Below, piece by piece: positions 34,003 to 43,453 of a stretch of DNA of 50,120 nucleotides. The stretch is from Bordetella parapertussis (GTDB lineage Bacteria; Pseudomonadota; Gammaproteobacteria; Burkholderiales; JACQAP01). Made by a program: the position numbers and the translations under genes. The stretch is taken from positions 1 to 50,120 of the forward strand of contig CAMDKM010000023.1 of assembly GCA_945900965.1 (NCBI GenBank), given 5' to 3'. Below the pieces are notes generated by a model that saw only the letters and a list, made by a program, of their open reading frames with translations, was not told the DNA's origin and ran no database searches. The first letter of the stretch is position 1. Every line of letters starts with the position of its first letter.

Positions 34003-34872
34003 ATGTCTGATTCCCTGCAACGTTTTCTACTGGAAGACACACCCGTGCGCGGCGAGATCGCCCATCTGGACGCAACCTGGCGCGCCGTGCTCGCAAGGCG
34101 CAAGTACCCCGAAGCCCTGCAAACCTTGCTCGGCGAAATGATGGCGGCGGCCGCGTTGTTATCGGCAACGCTTAAATTCGAGGGCTCGCTGATTATGCAG
34201 ATGCAGGGCAGTGGCCCGATTCAATTGCTCGTGGTGGAGGCAACCAGTGAACATACCTTGCGCGCCACGGCAAAATGGGAGGGTGACCTCAAGGCGGGCT
34301 CCGTCACACAATTGCTGGGCAGTGGTCGCTTTGTCATATCCATTGTTCCGGAGAGCAACAAGCAGACGTATCAAGGCGTAGTTGCCATTGAAGGCGATAC
34401 CATCTCGCAAGTGCTGGAAAACTACATGGTGAGATCGGAACAAATCGAAACCCGCCTGTGGCTGGTTAGCGATTCAAGGCAGGCCGCCGGCATGTTGTTG
34501 CAGAAACTGCCGTCGGCGCCCAGCCAGGACGAGGATGCCTGGAATAGGGCCGTTACACTCGGGGAGACCCTCAAGCGCGAAGAGCTGCTCAAGCTTTCCT
34601 CGCGGGAAATAGTGCATCGTCTCTATCACGAAGAAGACGTTCGTTTGTTCGAAACCCGACCGGTAGCGTTTCGCTGCTCTTGCAGTCGCACCCGAGTAAC
34701 GTCCATGCTGCGACTGCTGGGCCATGAGGAAGTGCGTTCGATCATCGCCGAGCGCAGCAGCGTCGAAGTCGACTGCGAATTCTGCGGTCGCCACTACTCT
34801 TTCGACGCGGTGGATGCCGAGCAGGTATTTACCGCCGAAGTGATAAACAGCGCCCCTCCCACCAAACAATGA
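34003..34872 (+). CDS. hslO: Hsp33 redox-regulated chaperone
   Basis: 289 aa from ATG 34003 (MSDSLQRFLLEDTPVRGEI). The N-terminal Hsp33 fold includes LLGEMMAAAALLSATLKFEG. The C-terminal redox switch has CSCSRTRV and CEFCGRHYSF, giving the CxC and CxxC zinc ligands. Hsp33 is silent when reduced and zinc-bound and becomes a holdase when oxidised. A broken S4-domain fragment and then an intact Hsp15-like gene follow, recalling the hslR-hslO pairing of enterobacteria, but in the opposite order. Confidence 0.95.
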   Translation: MSDSLQRFLLEDTPVRGEIAHLDATWRAVLARRKYPEALQTLLGEMMAAAALLSATLKFEGSLIMQMQGSGPIQLLVVEATSEHTLRATAKWEGDLKAGSVTQLLGSGRFVISIVPESNKQTYQGVVAIEGDTISQVLENYMVRSEQIETRLWLVSDSRQAAGMLLQKLPSAPSQDEDAWNRAVTLGETLKREELLKLSSREIVHRLYHEEDVRLFETRPVAFRCSCSRTRVTSMLRLLGHEEVRSIIAERSSVEVDCEFCGRHYSFDAVDAEQVFTAEVINSAPPTKQ

Positions 34873-34912
34873 AGCTTCGCAGGGGCGAGGGATGAGGAAC
34901 GAGGGGCGAGGG

Positions 34913-35053
34913 GTGCCGGAAACTGCAAATGAGGTACGGATCGACAAATGGCTGTGGGCGGGCGCGCCGAACTCGTTAGCGACGCAGTCGCCCGGACTCG
35001 GCTCTTGTGAAATATGGGACTTGAGATGTCATCGGCCCTCCAAGGACAAATGA
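34913..35053 (+). pseudogene. 5' fragment of an Hsp15-like (S4 domain) gene
   Basis: From GTG 34913 the frame reads PETANEVRIDKWLWA and then unrelated sequence to a stop at 35051-35053. The VRIDKWLWA core matches the start of the intact gene at 35160, exactly 250 bp further on (34931-34960 against 35181-35210). The match is 24 of 30 bases with mostly silent changes (GAC/GAT, CTG/TTA). Silent divergence suggests an old or foreign copy, not a recent duplication. The following low-complexity sequence is not coding. Confidence 0.55.
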
Positions 35054-35159
35054 CCAGTGAGGTGCCGAGCCTGCTTCGCGTTCCCGCAAACGGGCGTTCC
35101 GCTAACGGGTCCCGCTCGCGCGGGAAGGCGCGCGTATGGGCCGCCAGAGGTAGTGAAAA

Positions 35160-35561
35160 TTGGTAACTGATAACGCAAGCAGAGTACGGATCGATAAATG
35201 GTTATGGGCGGCCCGCTTCTATAAGACGCGCTCGCTCGCCGCCCAGGCAGTCGAAGGAGGCAAAGCCCAGCTCAATGGCGAACGGGTGAAGCCTGCCAAA
35301 GTAGTCAAGGTGGGCGATCATCTGGACATCCGTAATGGACCTTTCACATGGACGATCACCGTGCAGGCCCTGAGCGAACGACGCGGTTCGGCCAGCGTGG
35401 CGGCCCTGCTGTACAGTGAGTCCGAGCAAAGCAAAAAAGAGCGTGAGGAGAAAGCCGCCTTGCTCAAGGCCGAACGCCAATCTTCGCCGGTCTATGGGCA
35501 GGGCCGGCCGACCAAAAAAGCACGGCGACAAATGATCCGCTTCCTTAATGACGAGAGTTGA
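35160..35561 (+). CDS. hslR: Hsp15-like RNA-binding S4 protein
   Basis: 133 aa from TTG 35160 with GAGG upstream; no ATG precedes the domain in frame. The S4 domain spans about residues 9-60: RIDKWLWAARFYKTRSLAAQAVEGGKA..., with VKVGDHLDI. A basic tail follows (KKAREQ-like; actual end RPTKKARRQMIRF). Hsp15 rescues 50S subunits carrying a nascent chain after abortive translation. It lies downstream of hslO and a decayed copy of its own 5' end. Family assignment is solid; the exact orthology to E. coli HslR is likely. Confidence 0.88.
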   Translation: MVTDNASRVRIDKWLWAARFYKTRSLAAQAVEGGKAQLNGERVKPAKVVKVGDHLDIRNGPFTWTITVQALSERRGSASVAALLYSESEQSKKEREEKAALLKAERQSSPVYGQGRPTKKARRQMIRFLNDES

Positions 35562-35623
35562 GTGTTTTTCCGTGTAGCCTTGTTGTCGCCCTTGGCAATA
35601 ATCGATTCTTATGGAGAGTAAAA

Positions 35624-36811
35624 ATGCACAACGCACGTGAAGTGGTAGTGGTATCGGGAGTCCGCACCGCGGTAGGCGATTTCGGCGGGGCGCTGAAGGA
35701 CTTTGCGCCGACGGAACTGGGCGCGCGTTGCGTGCGTGAAGCGCTGTTGCGGGCCAAGCTGGCGCCGGAGGAAGTTGGCCACGTGGTTTTTGGCAACGTG
35801 CTGCACACCGAGGCGAAGGACATGTATTTCGCGCGCGTATGCGCGATCCAGGGTGGCGTTCCCAAGGAAGTCCCGGCCCTGACGCTGAACCGGCTTTGCG
35901 GCAGCGGGTTGCAGGCGATTGTGTCAGCCGCCCAGATGGTTGCGTTGGGCGACGCAGACATTGCCGTCGCCGGCGGCGCGGAATCCATGAGCCGGGCGAA
36001 TTACTGGCTGCCTTCGGCGCGCTGGGGATCGAAAATGGGCGATCAGAAGGTCACGGACTCTCTCGTTGGCGCGCTGTCAGATCCGTTCGACGCCCAGCAC
36101 ATGGGCATCACCGCGGAAAACGTGGCCGCGAAATACAGTCTGAGCCGCGAGTTGCAGGACGAATTTTCCGTGGAAAGCCATCGACGTGCCGCGCTGGCCA
36201 TCCAGAACGGATACTTCCGCGAACAGATTCTACCGATCGAAATCAAGGACAAAAAAGCGACGGTATCGTTTGTCACCGACGAGCACGTCAGGACGGATGC
36301 CAGCATGGGAAATCTTGCCAAGCTCAAAGCCGTGTTCAAGAAGGATGGCACGGTTACCGCCGGCAATGCTTCCGGCATCAACGATGGCGCGGCTGCGGTC
36401 GTCCTCATGGAACGCAAACTTGCCGAGAAAAAAGGCCTGAAGCCGCTGGCACGCATCGTTGCCTACGGGCATGCCGGTGTCGAGCCCACGCTGATGGGCC
36501 TGGGGCCAATTCCTGCCGTGCAGAACGCCATGAAGAAGGCGGGCCTGAAGGTCGCGGACATGGAGGTCATCGAATCCAACGAGGCATTTGCCGCACAGGC
36601 CTGTGCAGTAGCAAGGGACCTGGGCTTCGATCCGAAGAAGACCAATCCCAACGGCGGCGCGGTGGCACTGGGTCACCCTGTTGGCGCCACCGGCTGCATC
36701 ATTACCGTCAAGGCGCTGTACGAACTTCAACGCATTAAAGGCCGATACGCACTCGCCACCATGTGTATCGGGGGCGGACAGGGCATTGCGGCGATATACG
36801 AGCGGCTTTAA
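35624..36811 (+). CDS. Acetyl-CoA C-acyltransferase (thiolase)
   Basis: 395 aa from ATG 35624, full length. The acyl-accepting Cys is in LNRLCGSGLQAI; the second half carries NGGAVALGHPVGATG with the catalytic His and CIGGGQG with the proton-donating Cys. ESNEAFAAQ is also canonical. Thiolases condense acetyl-CoA units (for polyhydroxybutyrate or biosynthesis) or cleave 3-ketoacyl-CoA in beta-oxidation. No phaB or other PHB gene is adjacent, so the direction is open. It is cytosolic and probably monocistronic, flanked by repeat-rich spacers. Confidence 0.93.
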   Translation: MHNAREVVVVSGVRTAVGDFGGALKDFAPTELGARCVREALLRAKLAPEEVGHVVFGNVLHTEAKDMYFARVCAIQGGVPKEVPALTLNRLCGSGLQAIVSAAQMVALGDADIAVAGGAESMSRANYWLPSARWGSKMGDQKVTDSLVGALSDPFDAQHMGITAENVAAKYSLSRELQDEFSVESHRRAALAIQNGYFREQILPIEIKDKKATVSFVTDEHVRTDASMGNLAKLKAVFKKDGTVTAGNASGINDGAAAVVLMERKLAEKKGLKPLARIVAYGHAGVEPTLMGLGPIPAVQNAMKKAGLKVADMEVIESNEAFAAQACAVARDLGFDPKKTNPNGGAVALGHPVGATGCIITVKALYELQRIKGRYALATMCIGGGQGIAAIYERL

Positions 36812-36812
36812 A

Positions 36813-36935
36813 TGCGGTGAACGGTGATCGGTGAACAGTGAATGGCGAACGGTAAACGATGATGGGCCTGAAAGGTCTTACCGATTGCTGTTCACCGATT
36901 ACCGATTACCGATCACCGATCACTGTTCACCGATT
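36813..36935. repeat. GGTGAAC / GTTCACC heptamer-family repeats, inverted blocks
   Basis: Plus-strand units GGTGAACGGTGATCGGTGAAC start at 36816, and complementary ACCGATCACTGTTCACCG units extend to about 36934. The arms can pair around a short centre. It lies between the convergent ends of the thiolase and EI24 genes and overlaps the last codons of the latter, so it may act as a shared transcript end. Confidence 0.8.
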
Positions 36936-37646
36936 TTTACGCAAGCTTGCGATCTCGCCCAGGCCCAAATGAATAAACGCCAGCGCTGCGAAAACCGGCG
37001 CGACCAGGTTGACCAGCGGCACAAAATAAAGCGCGCCAGTTGCCAGACCAAGTAGAAACAGCCGGCCGCGCGCCTCTTGAAAGATTCGCTTCATCTCGAT
37101 CGCATCGGCGTGTTCGGACAATGCGTCGTATCGGAACAGCCGTTGATTGAGGTAGGCGGACAACAAAAAGGGCAGCACGATGGCGGGCAGCCCCAATAGC
37201 CACAGTGGCAGGGTCGCGAGCCACAGCAGCAGAAAAATGCTCACGGCGGCAATGGCGTTCCATACGCCGCCCAGCACGGTGCCCCCGCGACGACGTTCCA
37301 GGCCTGGGAAATTTCGCGTTTCCACATGGCGCACCAGCACTGGCATGGCGAATAAGGCTGCAACCAACATGGCGGTGACCATGATCGCGGGGATTAACAA
37401 CAGGATAACTGCGAGCGTTGCCATTCCGCTCGCCACTTTTGTCAGATCCCAGTCCGCGATCCAGGACCAGCTCGACATATCGAGGAGGGCGCTTTGAACG
37501 CCGGAAATCCAGGCTCCCCAGAATATCCACGCGAGCACGAACCAAAGAACGAGTGCAAGCACCATGGGTACCCAAAGCGTGACCAGAATAACCGGATGAA
37601 ATAGCGACCCCAACGCCCCGCTCAAGGCTCGAATTACGGCTTGCAA
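36927..37646 (-). CDS. EI24/CysZ-like membrane protein
   Basis: 239 aa from a TTG at 37646, chosen because GAGGAGG lies six bases upstream and the product then starts QAVIRALSGALGSLFHP, as in the family; a longer frame to 37817 has no ribosome site. Four to six hydrophobic segments are visible (VILVTLWVPMVLALVLWFVL, AVILLLIPAIMVTAMLVAAL, IFLLLWLATLPLWLLGLPAI). The C-terminal GALYFVPLVNLVAPVFAALAF is typical of EI24 proteins. CysZ imports sulfate; whether this paralogue does is unclear. It is divergent from pgi. Confidence 0.8.
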   Translation of the reverse strand: MQAVIRALSGALGSLFHPVILVTLWVPMVLALVLWFVLAWIFWGAWISGVQSALLDMSSWSWIADWDLTKVASGMATLAVILLLIPAIMVTAMLVAALFAMPVLVRHVETRNFPGLERRRGGTVLGGVWNAIAAVSIFLLLWLATLPLWLLGLPAIVLPFLLSAYLNQRLFRYDALSEHADAIEMKRIFQEARGRLFLLGLATGALYFVPLVNLVAPVFAALAFIHLGLGEIASLRKNR

Positions 37647-37846
37647 AAGATGCCTCCTCAATTCCGTGTTTCTTATGATGCCCCAATCACGGATCACCGT
37701 GCTGGTCAGGCGCGCCACGCCCGCCAACCAGAGCGAATGGGGCGAACTGTTCGGCACGGTTCGGGTTAACCATTGAGTCCGATAGAATCTCCGAAACCAA
37801 ACCGCCCGAATTTCCACACTCCGTCTACTCGCTCCTCAATCCCACC

Positions 37847-39499
37847 ATGCGTCTGACTGAACGATCTGCCTGGAAAGCACTTCAAGCCTTTTCGCTCAAA
37901 GAGCGGGAGACCCGCATGTTCGACCTCTTTGCCGCCGATCCCGCCCGCGCCAAAAATTTCTCGGTCGAGGCATGCGGCCTGTTGTTCGATTATTCCAAGA
38001 ATCCGATTTCAGCCGAAACCCTGCGCTGCCTCGTGGCCCTGGCCGAGGAATGCAGTGTTGCGGATCGGCGTGCCGCCATGTTCGCCGGCGAACGCATCAA
38101 CTTGACGGAAAAACGCGCGGTTCTGCACACCGCCTTGCGTAATCGTGTGCCATCGCCGGTCATGCTGGATGGCAGGGATATCATGCCGGATGTTCGCGCC
38201 ACGCTCGAACGGATGCGAGCATTTTCGACGCAGTTCAGGCTTGGCCAGGCACTCGGCGTCACCGGACGAAGCTTCACGGATGTGGTCAATATCGGCATCG
38301 GGGGATCGGACCTGGGTCCGCTGATGGTCACCTCGGCCCTGCGTGCCGACACTTCGCCATCACTTCAGGCTCAGTTTGTTTCCAACGTCGACGGCGCCCA
38401 TCTCATCGCCACCCTGGCAGGACTGGACCCTGCGACGACGCTTGTCGTTGTCTCCTCGAAAACCTTCACGACCCAGGAAACGCTCGCTAATGCAAGCTCC
38501 GCCAGGGAGTGGCTGCTTACTGGATTGGCAGATTCCGCATCTTCCGAGGCGATCATACGTGCCCATTTTGCAGCGGTTTCCACCAATCTGGAGGCAACTT
38601 CCGCATTCGGCATAGCCCCCGAGCGGGTTTTCGGTTTCTGGGACTGGGTGGGGGGGCGCTACTCTTTGTGGTCGGCCATTGGCCTGCCGATCGCGCTGGC
38701 CATCGGGTTTGAAAAATTCGAACGACTGCTGACGGGAGCGCATGACATGGACCGCCATTTCCTCACGGCCCCGCCCGAGCGGAACATGCCGATTCTGGCC
38801 GCGCTGATCGGGGTGTGGCATATCAATTTTCTGAACCATCCCACCCATGTCGTACTTCCCTACGCCCAGGACTTGGCCTGGCTGCCTGCCTACCTGCAGC
38901 AACTCGACATGGAGAGCAATGGCAAGCGCGTGGACCGGGAGGGGCGCGAGATCGGTTACGCCAGTGGTCCGGTTATCTGGGGCGCGCCCGGCACCAACGG
39001 ACAACACGCCTTTTTCCAGCATCTGCATCAAAGTACACAAGTCACCCCGGCCGATTTTATCGTCGCGGCAAACGGCAACCATGGACTGCCCGAGCAACAT
39101 GACATGCTGCTCGCCAATTGCATCGCACAGACGGAAGCCCTGCTGCGCGGCAAGACCCTGGATGAAGCTCGCTCGGAACTTCGGTCGCGCGGGATGGCAA
39201 GTGTTGAGGTCGAAGCCCTGGCGCCCCACCGGGTATTCCCCGGCAACCGCCCCAGCAACACCATCGTTTTACCGCGTCTCGACCCTTACTCTATCGGCGC
39301 CCTGATCGCTTTCTATGAACACAAGGTGTTCGTCCAGGGCACCCTCTGGAACATCAACTCCTTCGACCAATGGGGTGTCGAACTCGGCAAACAACTCGCC
39401 TCGACGGTATTAAACGACTTGCAGGCCGGCAAGCCCGGCCCGGGACACGACGCCTCGACGGCAGCTTTGATCAACTACGTGCTGAAATGCCGGATTTAG
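37847..39499 (+). CDS. pgi: Glucose-6-phosphate isomerase
   Basis: 550 aa. It has the family signatures FTDVVNIGIGGSDLGP, VSSKTFTTQET (phosphate loop), FWDWVGGRYSLWSAIGLP, and GTNGQHAFFQHLHQ (with catalytic Glu/His region). LWNINSFDQWGVELGKQLA near the end is the second signature. It interconverts glucose-6-phosphate and fructose-6-phosphate in glycolysis and gluconeogenesis. It stands alone, divergent from the EI24 gene. The 68-bp spacer to orn contains short GGATTGAGGATTGGG units. Confidence 0.96.
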   Translation: MRLTERSAWKALQAFSLKERETRMFDLFAADPARAKNFSVEACGLLFDYSKNPISAETLRCLVALAEECSVADRRAAMFAGERINLTEKRAVLHTALRNRVPSPVMLDGRDIMPDVRATLERMRAFSTQFRLGQALGVTGRSFTDVVNIGIGGSDLGPLMVTSALRADTSPSLQAQFVSNVDGAHLIATLAGLDPATTLVVVSSKTFTTQETLANASSAREWLLTGLADSASSEAIIRAHFAAVSTNLEATSAFGIAPERVFGFWDWVGGRYSLWSAIGLPIALAIGFEKFERLLTGAHDMDRHFLTAPPERNMPILAALIGVWHINFLNHPTHVVLPYAQDLAWLPAYLQQLDMESNGKRVDREGREIGYASGPVIWGAPGTNGQHAFFQHLHQSTQVTPADFIVAANGNHGLPEQHDMLLANCIAQTEALLRGKTLDEARSELRSRGMASVEVEALAPHRVFPGNRPSNTIVLPRLDPYSIGALIAFYEHKVFVQGTLWNINSFDQWGVELGKQLASTVLNDLQAGKPGPGHDASTAALINYVLKCRI

Positions 39500-39567
39500 G
39501 ATTGAGGATTGGGAATTCAGGATCGGGGAGCGAGAGGGATGTCTCCAGCGTTCTTTCGCCTCACGCC

Positions 39568-40113
39568 TCACAGCTTTATAAAATGTTCCCTGTAATACTT
39601 CAGCTCCTCGATCGACTCGTAAATATCGGCGAGGGCAGTGTGTTTGCCATGTTTGGCAAAACCGCCCATGATTGCCGGCTTCCAGCGCTTGGCCAGTTCC
39701 TTGAGAGTGGACACGTCGAGATTCCGGTAGTGGAAAAACGCCTCCAGCTTCGGAATGTGGCGGGCCAGAAAGCGCCGGTCCTGGCAGATCGAATTGCCGC
39801 ACATCGGCGAGATTTTCTCCGGCACATGCTGGGCCAGGAAGGCAATCAATTCCGCACCCGCCTGCGCTTCGTCCAGTGTTGATGCCTTGGACTTATCGAT
39901 CAGACCGGTTTTTTTGTGCATGGATTTGTTCCATGAGTCCATGCGCTCAAACACGGAATCGAACTGATGCACAATCTTGACGGGCCCTTCGGCCACCGTG
40001 TTGAGTTGGGAATCGGTGATGACGATCGCCACCTCCAAAACACGGTCATTGTCCGGATCGAGCCCGCTCATTTCCATGTCGATCCAGATCAGATTGCCGG
40101 GATCCTGTGCCAT
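39568..40113 (-). CDS. orn: Oligoribonuclease
   Basis: 181 aa, the standard length. DEDDh exonuclease motifs are complete: [11 protein letters not shown] (D and E), [14 protein letters not shown], and the HTALADI segment with the last acidic residue and preceding His. It degrades 2-5-nt RNAs, including the linear products of c-di-GMP turnover, and is usually essential. It is divergent from the M48 protease gene with 80 bp between starts, an order I recall from other betaproteobacteria. No unusual features. Confidence 0.96.
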   Translation of the reverse strand: MAQDPGNLIWIDMEMSGLDPDNDRVLEVAIVITDSQLNTVAEGPVKIVHQFDSVFERMDSWNKSMHKKTGLIDKSKASTLDEAQAGAELIAFLAQHVPEKISPMCGNSICQDRRFLARHIPKLEAFFHYRNLDVSTLKELAKRWKPAIMGGFAKHGKHTALADIYESIEELKYYREHFIKL

Positions 40114-40193
40114 AATTCGTAACGACTTCCAGTGAATTTTCCGGCGCGTATTCTGTCACAGGTTTCCATACATCCGGTATCCATCTTCAACTC

Positions 40194-41444
40194 ATGACAA
40201 CATTTTCCGTGCTTTTCCTTGCTGCACTGCTGCTGGCCACCGGCACGCGGATATGGCTGGCGCGCCGCCATGTGCGTCACATCCAATCCCACCGAAATCG
40301 CGTGCCCGATTCCTTCGCCACCGATATCGGCCTGGATGCGCACCAGAAAGCCGCCGATTACAGTAGCGCCAAAACCGGACTGAACATGGCCGGTGTGGTG
40401 TTCGATGCGGCGGTGCTCCTGGCGCTGACATTCGGCGGCGGCCTGCAAGTCGTAGACAATCTTGCCGCCTCGTTTATTGCCGAGGGCATCGGCCGGGGTG
40501 TGCTGTTTGTTGCCATTCTGACGGCGATCCTTTCCGTTATCGGACTGCCGTTCGACCTTTACCGAACTTTTGTCATCGAAGAACGTTTCGGCTTCAACAA
40601 AATGTCCCTGGGGATGTTTTTTGGCGACCTCGCCAAACAAACAGCCCTTGGCCTCGTATTGGGCCTGCCACTGCTGTTCGCCGTGTTATGGCTGATGGCC
40701 GGCATGGGCGAGCTGTGGTGGCTTTACGTCTGGTTGGTGGCGATGGTATTCATGGTGTTCATGCAATTTATCGCGCCCACAGTCATCGCACCGCTGTTCA
40801 ACAAATTCACGCCGATGCAAGAAGGTGAAACCAAGCAGCGTATCGAAGCTCTGCTCCGGCGCTGCGGCTTCACTTCCAAGGGCCTTTTTGTCATGGACGG
40901 CAGCAAACGCAGCAGCCATGGCAATGCGTATTTCACGGGTTTTGGCGATTCCAAACGCATTGTTTTTTTCGACACCTTGCTCTCCCGTCTCAACATCGCC
41001 GAAATCGAGGCCGTACTCGCCCACGAACTCGGTCACTTCCGCATGCGGCATGTGATCAAACGGCTGGCACTGGTAGCGGTATTTTCGCTGGCGTTCTTAT
41101 ACGTTCTCGGCCTGCTCAAGAACCAGGCATGGTTCTATGAAGGTTTGCACGTCGTCTCTCCCGCCACCGATGCCATGGCGCTGACCCTGTTCTTCATGGT
41201 GGTGCCGGTGTTTACCTTCCTCGCACAACCTCTGCTGGCGATGTACTCGCGCAAACACGAATTCGAAGCCGACCAGTACGCCGCAAAATTCGCCCCGGCG
41301 CGCGATCTGGTGCATGCCCTGGTCAAGCTCTACAAGGACAACGCCTCGACACTTACCCCCGACCCGCTGCACTCGGCCTTCTACGATTCCCACCCGCCTG
41401 CCTCGATCCGCATCGCGCGGCTCGAACAAATGGCAAAGAGCTAA
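40194..41444 (+). CDS. M48 (STE24-like) membrane metallopeptidase
   Basis: 416 aa from ATG 40194. The zinc motif HELGH is in VLAHELGHFRMRH at about residue 278, and the third ligand Glu is in EFEADQYAAKF. There are about seven hydrophobic segments, two of them after the HELGH motif, as in CAAX prenyl protease 1. FDTLLSRL and GFGDSKRIVFFD precede the active site. Bacteria lack prenylated CAAX proteins, so the role is probably membrane protein quality control. The gene order orn / M48 / rsgA is typical, but here two extra genes separate it from rsgA. Confidence 0.92.
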   Translation: MTTFSVLFLAALLLATGTRIWLARRHVRHIQSHRNRVPDSFATDIGLDAHQKAADYSSAKTGLNMAGVVFDAAVLLALTFGGGLQVVDNLAASFIAEGIGRGVLFVAILTAILSVIGLPFDLYRTFVIEERFGFNKMSLGMFFGDLAKQTALGLVLGLPLLFAVLWLMAGMGELWWLYVWLVAMVFMVFMQFIAPTVIAPLFNKFTPMQEGETKQRIEALLRRCGFTSKGLFVMDGSKRSSHGNAYFTGFGDSKRIVFFDTLLSRLNIAEIEAVLAHELGHFRMRHVIKRLALVAVFSLAFLYVLGLLKNQAWFYEGLHVVSPATDAMALTLFFMVVPVFTFLAQPLLAMYSRKHEFEADQYAAKFAPARDLVHALVKLYKDNASTLTPDPLHSAFYDSHPPASIRIARLEQMAKS

Positions 41445-41456
41445 ATCCGAAAGCGT

Positions 41457-41707
41457 TAACACGAATGACACGAATACCCTCGCGATAGCCTGGAGTACCC
41501 TTTCAGGTAATCACGAAGGTACACGAAGGCAAATCAAAAAATGGGTCGGACCAATCATGAGTAAATTTCGGTTCGATTGCATTCAGTAAATCCGAGGAAT
41601 ATGCCGCCGGCAACCTAAACAAGCTAGTAACCTTATTTTCGCGTCGACGCCGTCTATTCGTTTTCCTTCGTGTGCCTTGGTGTTTACCTTGGTGTCCTTC
41701 GCGTTGA
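41457..41707. repeat. CTTCGTG / CACGAAG repeats filling a 305-bp spacer
   Basis: CACGAATGACACGAATACC at about 41460 and CACGAAGGTACACGAAGG at about 41504 face CCTTCGTGTGCCTTGGTG and TTGGTGTCCTTCGCG at 41662-41707. Arms of about 8-9 bp units are complementary. The spacer 41445-41749 separates the convergent M48 and beta-propeller genes and holds no gene that I can support. Confidence 0.7.
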
Positions 41708-41749
41708 ATGAGTTTTGCCTTTGGCCATGGATCGGCACTCAAGAAATGG

Positions 41750-43453
41750 CTAACGGTCAGCCGTCGGGCCTTTTGTCTTCAGGATGATTTCATCGTTCTT
41801 GTAGCGCACCTGAAACACCCCCACGGAGTTGCCACCGGAGGCTTTGCGCCCTTGAGAAGTCACCCATAGCTGGGTGCCATCGGGGCTAAGATCTAGGCCC
41901 ACGGGATACGAATCGACCGGGATGCGAGCGACAATTCCCAGGTCGCTGGTGCGGAATGCGACGATTTCGCTGGTTTGATTAACGGCAGCAAACAAATACT
42001 CGTCACCGGGTGCAATCTTGATGGATCGCACACTCAGGCCCGCGAACCCCGAGATCGCGTCGAGCGACTGGGCATCAATTTTCACTCTCTTGCCGTTGGC
42101 CTTCAAGGCACTCTCGATCACGCTTGCCACGGAAACCTTCCAGATAAAACCGGTGGCATTGCAGCTTAAGTAGAGATATTCCCCCTTGGAGTCGATTTTC
42201 AAGTCGCGAGGGCCCGGTGCAAACCCGTCGATCGTTCCCAGATATTGTCTTGGCCGCGCGCGCAGGTCGAACACCGCAATTCCCCCTTTGCGCATCCTGC
42301 TTACAAATAGAAAACGGCCATCCCGGGAAAAGCCAAGCCCGCGAATACAAAACCCGCAGTCGTGATCGCGGTCGCCGGTCATTTGGGCGGCGGGCACTCT
42401 CGCTTCCACGGTGAGAAGTTCGACTTCCTTGAAGGCGAAGACATCGTCCGCGGAAATATCGTACAGCCCGACGGTATTGTCTCCCCAGTGCGCAACCGCC
42501 AACCAGTTTCCATCCGGGGATGCCAGCACATTCTTCGCGATCGGTCCGGTGGAGATGACTCGTGCCACCTTCATAACCTTGGTATCGATGATGGCCATGG
42601 CCGAGGGATAGTGACTCATTTCATCGTAAGAGCGACGGTAATACGGCGCCCAGTAAAAACGCCCGCCGTGACTGAACTCCCCCTCGACGGGTTTGCCGAC
42701 AAACACATTGGGCTGGTCATTGTCGGCGGGAAATTTGTAATCGAATGGCGGCTTGGGGCTGAATAACGCCGCGTCGCCCGCCGCGAAACGATGTGAGATG
42801 CTGGCTTTTTTGCTGGTGCCGGTGCCGTCAAAGACCACCGTTTTTGCGCCTTCCAGCGAATTGACGAACACCAGCGTGCCATCAGGATTGAAGTTGACCG
42901 ACTTTGGCGAATCGATGTCGGAATCGAAGCGGTCCAGCGGGTGGGTAACCGCGCGGTTGTAACTTTGCCAGCGGCCCACGAAGGTCATCTGAACCGGCGC
43001 CTCGGCAGGCTCGGAGACACTCAGAAGTTCGATATTGCGCTTGAGTTCCCCGGTAAGGATTTTCTTTTCTATGGCGGCGAGATTTTGCCTGGCCGAAGGC
43101 AGGAACTGCGGAATCTGCGGGTGATCCGGGGCAAGTTGAAGTGCGTGCTCCCAGGACTTGATCACCTCGCCCCACTCGCCCAGTTTCCAGTACGACCAGC
43201 CTATTTCATACCGGCACTCCGCACAGTCCGGATCGAGCGATATGCAAGTCTGGTATGCCTTGACGGCATCCTCTGAATTGCCGTCCTTCTGCAGCTCCAG
43301 TCCCTCAGTCAGTTGACTGCTCGCCTCGGGAAGCTTGCAGGAACGCGTGTCCTCATCCGCTCCGGCGGGCGACATCGCAGCCAAAATGCACAGTGCGAAG
43401 GCAGTTCGAACAGGCCACCACTTGAATTCAGACACTACCTTTTCCCGCCACAT
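41750..43453 (-). CDS. Secreted TPR plus YncE-like beta-propeller protein
   Basis: 567 aa from ATG 43453 (MWREKVVSEFKWW); a GTG at 43435 beginning VSEFKWWPVRT is also possible. The signal peptide (FALCILAAMSPAGA) is followed by tetratricopeptide-like helices at about residues 45-125 (AVKAYQTCISLDPDCAECRYEIG and SWEHALQLAPDHP). The rest is a beta-propeller with repeated sheet units: FNPDGTLVFVNS, SPDGNWLAVAHWGDN, SRDGRFLFVSR, SPDGTQLWVTSQG. Such propellers bind ligands or partners in the periplasm. No function can be assigned. It overlaps the preceding gene's end, so the pair is an operon. Confidence 0.7.
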   Translation of the reverse strand: MWREKVVSEFKWWPVRTAFALCILAAMSPAGADEDTRSCKLPEASSQLTEGLELQKDGNSEDAVKAYQTCISLDPDCAECRYEIGWSYWKLGEWGEVIKSWEHALQLAPDHPQIPQFLPSARQNLAAIEKKILTGELKRNIELLSVSEPAEAPVQMTFVGRWQSYNRAVTHPLDRFDSDIDSPKSVNFNPDGTLVFVNSLEGAKTVVFDGTGTSKKASISHRFAAGDAALFSPKPPFDYKFPADNDQPNVFVGKPVEGEFSHGGRFYWAPYYRRSYDEMSHYPSAMAIIDTKVMKVARVISTGPIAKNVLASPDGNWLAVAHWGDNTVGLYDISADDVFAFKEVELLTVEARVPAAQMTGDRDHDCGFCIRGLGFSRDGRFLFVSRMRKGGIAVFDLRARPRQYLGTIDGFAPGPRDLKIDSKGEYLYLSCNATGFIWKVSVASVIESALKANGKRVKIDAQSLDAISGFAGLSVRSIKIAPGDEYLFAAVNQTSEIVAFRTSDLGIVARIPVDSYPVGLDLSPDGTQLWVTSQGRKASGGNSVGVFQVRYKNDEIILKTKGPTADR

